Shown here: positions 1 to 5,509 of the stretch, piece by piece
Layout of the letters: each line of letters opens with the position of its first letter
Position numbering within the stretch: the stretch's first letter is position 1
NCBI GenBank assembly: GCA_023260735.1
Contig: JALQUL010000186.1
Span: 1 to 10,564, forward strand
Length of the DNA: 10,564 bases
Direction of reading: 5' to 3'
From: Limnohabitans sp.
GTDB taxonomy: Bacteria > Pseudomonadota > Gammaproteobacteria > Burkholderiales > Burkholderiaceae_C
Position numbers and translations under genes: made by a program
Notes under the pieces: model-generated
Told to the model about the DNA's origin: nothing
What the model saw: only the letters and a program-made list of their open reading frames with translations
Databases searched by the model: none

Positions 1-48
1 GAAGGTACATCAGATGTGCAGAAAATCTTAATACAAAGAGGCTTGTAA
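1..48 (+). CDS. Acyl-CoA dehydrogenase-like protein, C-terminal end only (partial)
   Basis: Reading from base 1 gives EGTSDVQKILIQRGL and a TAA stop at 46-48. This matches the usual C-terminal tail of acyl-CoA dehydrogenases, where an EGTS-x-(I/V)-(Q/R)-x-(L/I)-(I/L)-x-R stretch lies in the last helix of the C-terminal domain, near the FAD and active site. These flavoenzymes oxidise acyl-CoA thioesters to enoyl-CoA and pass electrons to electron-transfer flavoprotein. Only 15 residues are visible, so the substrate subclass cannot be assigned. A terminator follows 21 bp downstream, which fits a real gene end. The call rests on one motif and would be settled by the sequence to the left. Confidence 0.6.
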   Translation, partial: EGTSDVQKILIQRGL

Positions 49-69
49 TTTTTCTTACTAGCACTACTC

Positions 70-102
70 AAAAAGCTCTGGAATATTTTTCAGGGCTTTT
101 TT
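70..102 (+). terminator. Intrinsic terminator after the acyl-CoA dehydrogenase-like gene
   Basis: AAAAAGCTCTG (70-80) pairs with CAGGGCTTTTT (91-101) through 11 pairs including one G-U, and the right arm runs into a T-rich tract. It lies just after the stop at 48 and before the promoter-like sequence at 126. It most likely ends the upstream transcript and isolates the next gene. Confidence 0.75.
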
Positions 103-125
103 GTTTTGTTTATCTACGAATTTTC

Positions 126-155
126 TTGACTCCAAAATTAAAAAATTGATATATG
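126..155 (+). promoter_or_regulatory. Candidate sigma-70 promoter for the 205-657 gene
   Basis: A TTGACT hexamer (126-131, five of six to the -35 consensus) is followed after 18 bp by TATATG (150-155, four of six to -10). Transcription would start near 162, giving a leader of about 40 nt before the ATG at 205. The spacing is plausible and the site sits just after a terminator, but the region is AT-rich, so chance matches are possible. Confidence 0.45.
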
Positions 156-204
156 GATGCAAGAAGTGAAATTTTTAATTTGAGTACAAAAGGCGTAAAT
201 TAAA

Positions 205-657
205 ATGCAAAAATTGAAAATACTTCGTTGGTTCGCATCATTCATTTTTGCGGGAGCAAGCCTTGCCTGCCATTCTGCCTCATCTCCAACTGAAGTGGAT
301 CTTTTGATGAATAAAATTGCTACTGCCACTTATTATTCATGGGGCATGGTGGGTACCCCTGCAAAAATATCGGATGCTGAAAATGCTACCAGACGACTTC
401 GTCAAATTACTGACGCAGACCAAATTTATCACTATTTACTAAAAAGTAGTCATAAAGATAAAGTGAGTATTGAAGGGAAGTTGTATATGGTTTGTGCCTT
501 GGCAAGTATGGATATCAAAATATTTTCACGCGCACTATCCCAGTTAAATATAAATGATAAAGAAATCAGTGTTTTAAAAGGAGACATTCTCTCAAAAGTT
601 TCTACCAATAAAATTCTTAATCAAATTCAAAGAGATCGTTGTGAAATTTTAAAGTAG
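205..657 (+). CDS. Small exported protein of unknown function (150 aa)
   Basis: I do not recognise the family. The first ~25 residues form a signal peptide: basic start (MQKLKILRW), a hydrophobic core (FASFIFAGASLA), then CHSASS. The Cys at 22 follows SLA, so a lipoprotein is possible, but Ser at -3 is a poor lipobox and cleavage by signal peptidase I after HSA fits as well. The mature part is polar, probably helical, and has Cys at about 82 and 145 that could form a disulfide in the periplasm. No enzymatic motif is visible. The ATG at 205 is chosen because the signal peptide begins there; AAAAGG at 187-192 is only a weak, distant ribosome binding site. The gene stands alone, with a terminator upstream and over 200 bp to the next gene. 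Coding status is likely because the export signal is intact. Confidence 0.65.
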   Translation: MQKLKILRWFASFIFAGASLACHSASSPTEVDLLMNKIATATYYSWGMVGTPAKISDAENATRRLRQITDADQIYHYLLKSSHKDKVSIEGKLYMVCALASMDIKIFSRALSQLNINDKEISVLKGDILSKVSTNKILNQIQRDRCEILK

Positions 658-805
658 AAGATGGAGTTAATTAGTCGTAAAAGCTTGTCAAGCAAACCAC
701 AGCAATCCTCGAAAAACATAATGAAGTTGATTTTAAAAATGAACTTCAGAAAAATAAACTACCTTGATTCGTGAGATGTTTTTACCCTCGTAATCTTGGC
801 GACTA

Positions 806-833
806 TTAGCGTTTTACCTTTTGGCCCTTATAT
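806..833 (+). promoter_or_regulatory. Weak candidate promoter for the class II aldolase gene
   Basis: TTAGCG (806-811) and TTATAT (828-833) are 16 bp apart, about 43 bp upstream of the ATG at 876. An overlapping TATAGT (831-836) is an alternative -10. The match is modest. It is listed because the 658-875 gap otherwise shows only a 7-bp inverted repeat (TGAAGTT 722-728 / AACTTCA 742-748) with no T tract, and a promoter is expected in this gap. Confidence 0.25.
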
Positions 834-875
834 AGTAATCTTTGTTTTGCAAAAATTATTTTATAGGAGACATTG

Positions 876-1631
876 ATGAATATTCCTTCGCTTCAAAATG
901 AAGTCAGCCCAGAGGAGTGGCAACTCAGAGTGGATTTAGCGGCCGCCTATCGATTGGTGGCCATGTATGGTTGGTCTGATTTAGTTTTTACCCACATCAG
1001 TGCCAGAATTCCTGGCCCAGAACATCATTTTTTAATTAATCCTTATGGCTTAATGTTTGATGAAATTACTGCTTCCAGTTTGGTAAAGGTCGATCAAAAC
1101 TGTAATAAGCTCAGTCATTCCCCTTTCCCAGTCAATCCTGCTGGTTTTACCATTCATAGCTGTGTGCATCAGGTGCGTGAAGATGCGGCTTGTATTATTC
1201 ATACCCACAGTCGTGCGGGAGTGGCAGTGAGTGCTCAGAAGGCGGGCGTTTTACCAATTAGTCAACAGTCCACTTTTGTATTGGCGTCGCTGGGCTATCA
1301 TGATTATGAGGGGGTGGCTTTGCGAGAAGAGGAGCAACCTCGTTTGCAAGCGGACTTGGGTAGCAATCAATTTTTAATGCTACGCAATCATGGTTTATTA
1401 ACCACTGGAAAATCAGTAGCGGATGCTTTTTTAGCGATGTATATTTTTGAGTCGGCTTGTAAAATTCAAATTGATGCACAAGCCGGTGGCGAGTTGGTGA
1501 TGATTCATCCGCAAATTTTGCAGGGGCTAGCTGCTGTAATGAAGCAAGCTACGGCGGGAATGGGGGCCGAGTTGGTATGGCCGGCTTTAATTAGACAATT
1601 GAATAAAACCGATACCAGTTATCAGTTATAA
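876..1631 (+). CDS. Class II aldolase/adducin family protein
   Basis: This is a 251-residue cytoplasmic protein of the class II aldolase/adducin (AraD-like) fold, a zinc-dependent family of aldolases and epimerases acting on sugar phosphates or related hydroxy-carbonyl compounds. Metal-ligand signatures are visible: IIHTHS with His109 and His111, and RNHG with His172. The segment VFTHISAR near residue 37 replaces the TSGN-type phosphate loop of the sugar-phosphate aldolases. NPAGFTIHS around residue 87 fills the position where fuculose-phosphate aldolase has its catalytic Glu. Both changes are typical of the adducin-like subgroup, whose substrates are mostly unknown, so no reaction is assigned. 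ATG at 876 is preferred over an in-frame TTG at 873: AGGAGA (865-870) lies 5 bp from the ATG but only 2 bp from the TTG. The gene looks monocistronic, with a terminator 45 bp downstream. Confidence 0.88.
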   Translation: MNIPSLQNEVSPEEWQLRVDLAAAYRLVAMYGWSDLVFTHISARIPGPEHHFLINPYGLMFDEITASSLVKVDQNCNKLSHSPFPVNPAGFTIHSCVHQVREDAACIIHTHSRAGVAVSAQKAGVLPISQQSTFVLASLGYHDYEGVALREEEQPRLQADLGSNQFLMLRNHGLLTTGKSVADAFLAMYIFESACKIQIDAQAGGELVMIHPQILQGLAAVMKQATAGMGAELVWPALIRQLNKTDTSYQL

Positions 1632-1675
1632 AGCGAGGGCTTGGTTGAATTGAATTAATATCAATATCAATAGGC

Positions 1676-1706
1676 AAAAAAATCGGGCTTAGAGCCCGAT
1701 TTTTTT
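1676..1706. terminator. Bidirectional intrinsic terminator between aldolase and secF
   Basis: AATCGGGCT (1681-1689) and AGCCCGATT (1693-1701) form a perfect 9-bp stem with a TAG loop, flanked by A6 on the left and T6 on the right. Read rightward it ends the aldolase transcript; read leftward it can end the yajC-secD-secF transcript. The convergent gene order fits this double role. Confidence 0.85.
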
Positions 1707-1750
1707 AATTCAAAATGAGAAACTTTAGCAACTTGCCAATTACTTCATTT

Positions 1751-1786
1751 AAGTAATTCAAGTAATTAAAGTAACTCAAGCAATTA
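1751..1786. repeat. Four imperfect 9-bp tandem repeats at the secF stop codon
   Basis: Four consecutive units read AAGTAATTC, AAGTAATTA, AAGTAACTC and AAGCAATTA on the + strand. The last unit contains the secF stop (1784-1786). The 9-bp unit is a multiple of three, so the secF frame is kept through the array. Three units match the shared pattern with one difference or fewer. Probable origin is replication slippage; function is unknown. Confidence 0.7.
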
Positions 1787-2746
1787 AACTACAGCACCTG
1801 ACTCAGGGTCATTTGGATCAATTGCTTTTTTATTGGCATTGGCTGTGGTTTTAATTAAATCTTCACGGGTAATTCCCAACCACATAGCAATAGCGGCAGC
1901 CACAAACACAGAAGAATAAATACCAAATAAAATACCAATAGTGAGTGCTACTGCAAAATAATGCAAGGTTGCGCCACCAAACAAGAGCATAGATAAGACC
2001 ATGATTTGAGTAGAGCCATGGGTAATAATCGTACGACTAATGGTAGAGGTAATGGCGTTATCAATCACTTGTACAGTATCCATTTTGCGATAACGTTTAA
2101 AGTTTTCGCGAATACGGTCAAAAATAACGACTGACTCATTTACAGAGTAACCTAATACAGCTAGCACTGCCGCTAACACAGACAATGAAAACTCCCATTG
2201 GAAGAAGGCAAAGAAGCCCAAAATAATAATCACGTCATGCAAGTTGGCAATAATGGCTGAAACAGCATATTTCCATTCGAAGCGAATCGCCAAATAAATC
2301 ATAATGCCTACCACTACCATTGCCAAGGCCTTTAAACCGTCGGTGGCTAATTCTTCACCTACTTGTGGTCCGACAAATTCGGTACGTTTCATTTTGGCGG
2401 ATGGGTCAATGGCTTGCATGCTAGTCATTACCTTGGCACTTTGCTGAGCAGAGGTAACACCTTTTTGAGCTGGCAGGCGAATCATGACGTCTTGAGAGGT
2501 TCCAAAATTTTGTACTTGTACATCTTGGTAACCTAATGCGGTAATAGAAGTCCTGATCTTTTCAAGCTCAGCTGGTTTGGCATGAGTCACTTCAATGACT
2601 GTACCACCAGTAAATTCAACAGAGAGATGTAATCCTTTAGTGAACAAAAAGAAAACAGCCAAAATAAAAGTCACTAGCGATATAACGTTAAATATCAATG
2701 CATGACGCATGAACGGAATATCTTTGCGAATTTTAAAAAATTCCAT
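1784..2746 (-). CDS. secF: Protein translocase subunit SecF
   Basis: SecF is an inner-membrane RND-family subunit that works with SecD and YajC. The complex uses proton flow to help pull preproteins into the periplasm after SecA/SecYEG translocation. The 320-residue length is normal. A first membrane helix (residues 15-36) leads into the LSVEFTGGTVIEV motif (41-53), a periplasmic domain, then FVGPQVGEEL (124-133). Five further membrane helices follow. The family signature GYSVNESVVIFDRIREN (199-215) lies in the helix pair thought to carry protons; the Asn-Glu in this motif is a slight variant of the more common Asn-Asp. AAGGA (complement of 2756-2760) lies 9 bp before the ATG. The gene follows secD by 38 bp on the same strand, so the two are almost certainly cotranscribed. 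Confidence 0.97.
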   Translation of the reverse strand: MEFFKIRKDIPFMRHALIFNVISLVTFILAVFFLFTKGLHLSVEFTGGTVIEVTHAKPAELEKIRTSITALGYQDVQVQNFGTSQDVMIRLPAQKGVTSAQQSAKVMTSMQAIDPSAKMKRTEFVGPQVGEELATDGLKALAMVVVGIMIYLAIRFEWKYAVSAIIANLHDVIIILGFFAFFQWEFSLSVLAAVLAVLGYSVNESVVIFDRIRENFKRYRKMDTVQVIDNAITSTISRTIITHGSTQIMVLSMLLFGGATLHYFAVALTIGILFGIYSSVFVAAAIAMWLGITREDLIKTTANANKKAIDPNDPESGAVV

Positions 2747-2784
2747 GATGGGAAGTCCTTTTTTAAATGGTATTGAATGGCAAA

Positions 2785-4668
2785 TTATTTGGTTTTAGAA
2801 ACAGCAGTATTGCTATTTTCATGACGCCAAACCGTACCAATTGAAATGGATTTGAGTTTCTTTTGACGACCATACCAAAGATTGGCAAGGCCACGTGAAA
2901 AGAATACGGCAGAGAACATACTGGTTAAGATGCCAAGGCAATGCACAATCGCAAAACCTCGCACAGGACCCGAGCCAAATGCTAACAAAGCAGCACCCGC
3001 AATTAAGGTAGTAATGTTAGAGTCTAAAATGGTCGCCCAAGCTCTATCAAAGCCAGTAGCAATAGCAGTTTGAGGTGCCGCACCATTTCGAAGTTCTTCT
3101 CGAATACGCTCATTAATTAAAACGTTGGAGTCAATTGCCATACCGAGTGCCAAAGCCATAGCGGCTACACCAGGTAGCGTAAGGGTGGCTTGAATGATAG
3201 ATAAAATGGCCACCAACATTAACAAGTTAAGGCCCAAAGCCAAACTAGAGAAAGCACCAAACATTAGGTAATAAATACACATAAAGGCCACAATAACCGC
3301 AAAACCCCAGGCAACAGAGTTAAAGCCTTTAGCAATGTTCTCTTTACCCAAGCTAGGGCCAATGGTACTTTGTTCGATGATGTCCATAGGAGCAGCTAAA
3401 GCACCAGCACGCAATAATAAGGCTAAGTTAGCAGCTTCAGCAGAATTCATTTGACCATTAATCACAAATCGGTTGCCTAGTTCGCTTTGAATCACAGGGG
3501 CAGTTAACACTTGACCTTTATTTTTCTCGAACAAGATTAAAGCCATGCGTTTTTTAATGTTTTCGCGACTTACGTCACGGATAATACGACCGCCTTTAGC
3601 GTCAACGGTTAAGCTCACCTGTGGTTGATTACCATTTTGTTGGTCAAAAGAGGGTTGTGCGTCAGTAAGGCTATCGCCAGTTAAAATGACTTGTTTCTTA
3701 ACAATGACAATTCGGCCTTCTACATCTAAGAATTTCTCAGAGCCAAATGGTACTGCACCGCCTGCTTCTGCTAATCTGCCCTCAGTGCTTTCGTCAACTA
3801 AGCGCATTTCTAAGGTGGCGGTGCGACCTAAAATTTCTTGGGCTCGTCCTGGGTCTTGAACACCAGGTAATTGAACCACGATGCGGTCAGGACCTTGTTG
3901 TTGAATGACGGGTTCGGCTACGCCTAACTCATTAATACGGTTATGCAAGGTCACAATATTTTGTTTGATGGCCTCGTCTTGAATACGTTTTGCAGCAGCG
4001 GGTTTAATGCTTGCTGTTAAGCCTGGTTCTGCCGCATTATTAATTTCTTGAACAGCTAAGTCCGGGAATTGGTCGGTGAATAAAGCTTTGGTAGAAGCCA
4101 ACGTAGCTGGATCAGTAATTTTGATACTAATGGTTTGGTTGTCACGACTAATGCCGTTATGGCGCAAAGATTTTTCACGCATCGCCAAACGAATGTCACC
4201 CGTATAGGCTTCCATTTTTTTGGTGAGGGCGGCATTCATATCGACTTGTAATAAGAAATGTACACCACCACGTAAATCTAAACCTAAATACATAGGTTTA
4301 GCATTTAAATTGGTAAGCCAATTAGGTGACTTAGAAACTAAGTTAAATGCCAACAAATATTCAGGTGAATCTGGGGTGGTGTTGATTGCCGTATTCAGTA
4401 CGTCTCGAGCTTTTAATTGCGCATTGGTATCTGCAAAACGCACTTTGATAGTGGTGTTATCGCGGCTTATACCTTCAAAGCTGATTTTTTCTTTAGAGAG
4501 TGCAGCCTCAATATTGTCTTGTAACTGGCTGTCAATTTTTGCAGTAGCCCTTTTACCAGTCACTTGAACTGCGGGAGACTCACCAAAAAAGTTGGGTGCT
4601 GCATAAAGGGTGGAGAGTATTAACACCACCAACATGATGGCGTACTTCCAAATAGGGTATCGATTCAT
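2785..4668 (-). CDS. secD: Protein translocase subunit SecD
   Basis: SecD is the larger partner of SecF. Its big periplasmic P1 domain grips emerging preproteins and, driven by proton flow, prevents back-sliding. The 627-residue length is typical. Residues 7-24 form the first membrane helix. LGLDLRGGVHFLL (128-140) opens the P1 domain, and five C-terminal helices span about residues 451-598. The signature PGVAAMALALGMAIDSNVLI begins at 499, followed by NERIREE; Asp513 in it corresponds to the conserved membrane Asp implicated in proton movement. The C-terminus is basic. The start is fixed by a TGA 33 nt upstream in frame and by the N-terminal helix. However, no good ribosome binding site precedes it (CAAAGTAGCCCC), which is odd for an essential-type export gene. 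The 205-bp gap to yajC is unusually long and structured. Confidence 0.97.
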   Translation of the reverse strand: MNRYPIWKYAIMLVVLILSTLYAAPNFFGESPAVQVTGKRATAKIDSQLQDNIEAALSKEKISFEGISRDNTTIKVRFADTNAQLKARDVLNTAINTTPDSPEYLLAFNLVSKSPNWLTNLNAKPMYLGLDLRGGVHFLLQVDMNAALTKKMEAYTGDIRLAMREKSLRHNGISRDNQTISIKITDPATLASTKALFTDQFPDLAVQEINNAAEPGLTASIKPAAAKRIQDEAIKQNIVTLHNRINELGVAEPVIQQQGPDRIVVQLPGVQDPGRAQEILGRTATLEMRLVDESTEGRLAEAGGAVPFGSEKFLDVEGRIVIVKKQVILTGDSLTDAQPSFDQQNGNQPQVSLTVDAKGGRIIRDVSRENIKKRMALILFEKNKGQVLTAPVIQSELGNRFVINGQMNSAEAANLALLLRAGALAAPMDIIEQSTIGPSLGKENIAKGFNSVAWGFAVIVAFMCIYYLMFGAFSSLALGLNLLMLVAILSIIQATLTLPGVAAMALALGMAIDSNVLINERIREELRNGAAPQTAIATGFDRAWATILDSNITTLIAGAALLAFGSGPVRGFAIVHCLGILTSMFSAVFFSRGLANLWYGRQKKLKSISIGTVWRHENSNTAVSKTK

Positions 4669-4714
4669 GGGGCTACTTTGAAATAATCAATGGAGAAAAT
4701 AAGAGGTTACTTAC

Positions 4715-4754
4715 ACCTTTAAAAAATAATAAAAAAATATTATTTTTTAAAGGT
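4715..4754. repeat. Perfect 17-bp AT-rich inverted repeat upstream of secD
   Basis: The arms at 4715-4731 (ACCTTTAAAAAATAATA) and 4738-4754 are exact reverse complements around a six-A loop. In leftward RNA this gives a 17-bp A-U-rich stem about 47 nt before the secD ATG. No G+C core is present and no clean U tract follows the leftward 3' arm (GTAAGTAACC), so it is not a standard terminator. It could be an mRNA processing or stability hairpin, or a protein binding site. Confidence 0.75.
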
Positions 4755-4774
4755 ATAGGCCTTTACAAGAATAG

Positions 4775-4812
4775 GCTGGATCAAAACGATTGAATTGAAG
4801 ATTTGATCCAGC
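4775..4812. repeat. Perfect 11-bp inverted repeat in the yajC-secD gap
   Basis: GCTGGATCAAA (4775-4785) and TTTGATCCAGC (4802-4812) are exact reverse complements separated by 16 bp. In leftward RNA they form an 11-bp stem. The 5' arm lies inside the possible leader ORF 4840-4781 and the 3' arm overlaps its stop codon, so a terminating ribosome would block the stem. No U tract follows, so this is not a terminator by itself. Confidence 0.7.
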
Positions 4813-4840
4813 GTAGAGCTATTTTAATAGAGCTACTCAT
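4781..4840 (-). CDS. Possible 19-aa leader peptide ORF between yajC and secD
   Basis: On the leftward strand, ATG at 4840-4838 opens a 19-codon ORF, MSSSIKIALRWIKSSIQSF, ending in TGA at 4783-4781. An AAGG (complement of 4844-4847) stands 3 bp before the ATG, which is a short but usable spacing. The peptide is basic and amphipathic, without acidic residues. The ORF lies in the same direction as yajC and secD, and its end is embedded in the 11-bp inverted repeat. This resembles translation-dependent leader control. It is too short to span the ribosome exit tunnel, so a VemP- or SecM-type arrest peptide is unlikely. ORFs of this size occur often by chance, so confidence is low. Confidence 0.25.
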   Translation of the reverse strand: MSSSIKIALRWIKSSIQSF

Positions 4841-4873
4841 CTACCTTGCAAAATTATTTACACAATAGGCGTT

Positions 4874-5203
4874 TTACTTCAAGCTACCCTTTGGTAAAAC
4901 TTGAACAATCGCGTGACGTTGCACTTGAACCACAACACCAGAAGCAATTTCAAGGCCAATTTGTGATTCAGAAAGACTAGCGATAGTTCCTAATAAACCA
5001 CCAGAGATGGCTACTTCGTCGCCTTTGCTAATAGCTTCAATCATCGCTTTGTGCTCTTTGGCTTTTTTCATTTGAGGACGAATCATTACAAAATATAAAA
5101 CGCCAAACATTAAAATCAATGGCAACATGCCCATAAGTTGGCTTTGAAAACCGCCACTAGTCGCTGCAGCTGCTGTTTGTGCGTACGCATTAGAAATAAA
5201 CAT
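4874..5203 (-). CDS. yajC: Preprotein translocase subunit YajC
   Basis: YajC is a small inner-membrane protein that associates with SecD-SecF and helps preprotein translocation. The 109-residue product starts MFISNAYAQ, an N-terminus common among betaproteobacterial YajC proteins. One membrane helix follows (about 24-41), then RPQMKK (42-47) and the cytoplasmic domain with KGDEV (60-64) and SGGLLG (67-72). The ATG at 5203 is chosen because GGAG (complement of 5210-5213) lies 6 bp upstream; an in-frame start at 5254 would add 17 unusual aromatic residues with no ribosome binding site. In many proteobacteria yajC follows tgt. Here the upstream neighbour is an unrelated oxidoreductase closed by a terminator, so yajC must have its own promoter in 5204-5395. 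Confidence 0.95.
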   Translation of the reverse strand: MFISNAYAQTAAAATSGGFQSQLMGMLPLILMFGVLYFVMIRPQMKKAKEHKAMIEAISKGDEVAISGGLLGTIASLSESQIGLEIASGVVVQVQRHAIVQVLPKGSLK

Positions 5204-5307
5204 GAAGTACTCCGAATAAATAAAAAAACCAAAAAAGAAGGGTGAAAAAAACACTCACTCAACGTTAGATTGTATTCGCGCCCGCCTGCTTTTTTGACAG
5301 TCTTCAT

Positions 5308-5380
5308 AACTAAGGTTGTTTATTCTTAGTTCAAGCTTACAGTTACATATTTTTCAAAAATATCGTTAAAAGTTCAAGCT
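5308..5380. promoter_or_regulatory. yajC upstream region with direct repeats and a palindrome
   Basis: AGTTCAAGCT occurs twice exactly, at 5328-5337 and 5371-5380 (43 bp apart). An inverted repeat AACTAAG (5308-5314) / CTTAGTT (5325-5331) abuts the first copy. Read leftward, each direct repeat contains TTGAAC, an acceptable -35 hexamer; AGTTAT or GTTATG falls 17-18 bp after the copy at 5334-5329, and AAAAAT 17 bp after the other. The yajC-secD-secF promoter should lie in this stretch, but no -10 is convincing. Confidence 0.35.
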
Positions 5381-5395
5381 ATGATTAATCAATAA

Positions 5396-5429
5396 AAAAA
5401 GGGCTTTTGTCATCACAAAAACCCTTTTT
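5396..5429. terminator. Intrinsic terminator of the indolepyruvate oxidoreductase gene
   Basis: AAAAAGGGCTTTTGT (5396-5410) and ACAAAAACCCTTTTT (5415-5429) pair over 15 positions with one C-A mismatch and a 4-base loop. Read leftward, the 3' arm ends in T7, as expected for termination 80-110 bp after the oxidoreductase stop at 5510. The opposite reading also has a T tract, but no rightward gene enters it. Confidence 0.8.
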
Positions 5430-5509
5430 AGCTCACTATAAAAATAGTTCGTATGCATGAAAAATTCAAACTTTATGAGTAAAGCTTGAAACGATGCTAG
5501 TAAACGAAT

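Noticed and set aside
661..774. A 37-codon ATG ORF (MELISRKSL...) just after the 205-657 gene
   Set aside because: It has no ribosome binding site, is Lys/Ser rich as expected of AT-rich non-coding DNA, and shows no recognisable motif.
873..875. TTG as the start of the class II aldolase gene
   Set aside because: Only 2 bp separate it from AGGAGA; the ATG directly after it, at 876, is better spaced.
4715..4754. Intrinsic terminator separating yajC from secD
   Set aside because: The stem is almost entirely A-U and no T tract follows the 3' arm in the leftward direction, so efficient termination is unlikely.
5204..5254. An upstream in-frame start that would lengthen YajC by 17 residues
   Set aside because: The extension is unusual (MFFSPFFFGFFIYSEYF), has no ribosome binding site, and the ATG at 5203 has a good GGAG at the right distance and a family-typical N-terminus.
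5116..5307. A 63-codon leftward ORF starting MKTVKKAGG, overlapping yajC in another frame
   Set aside because: More than a third lies over yajC out of frame and it matches nothing; yajC clearly owns this stretch.
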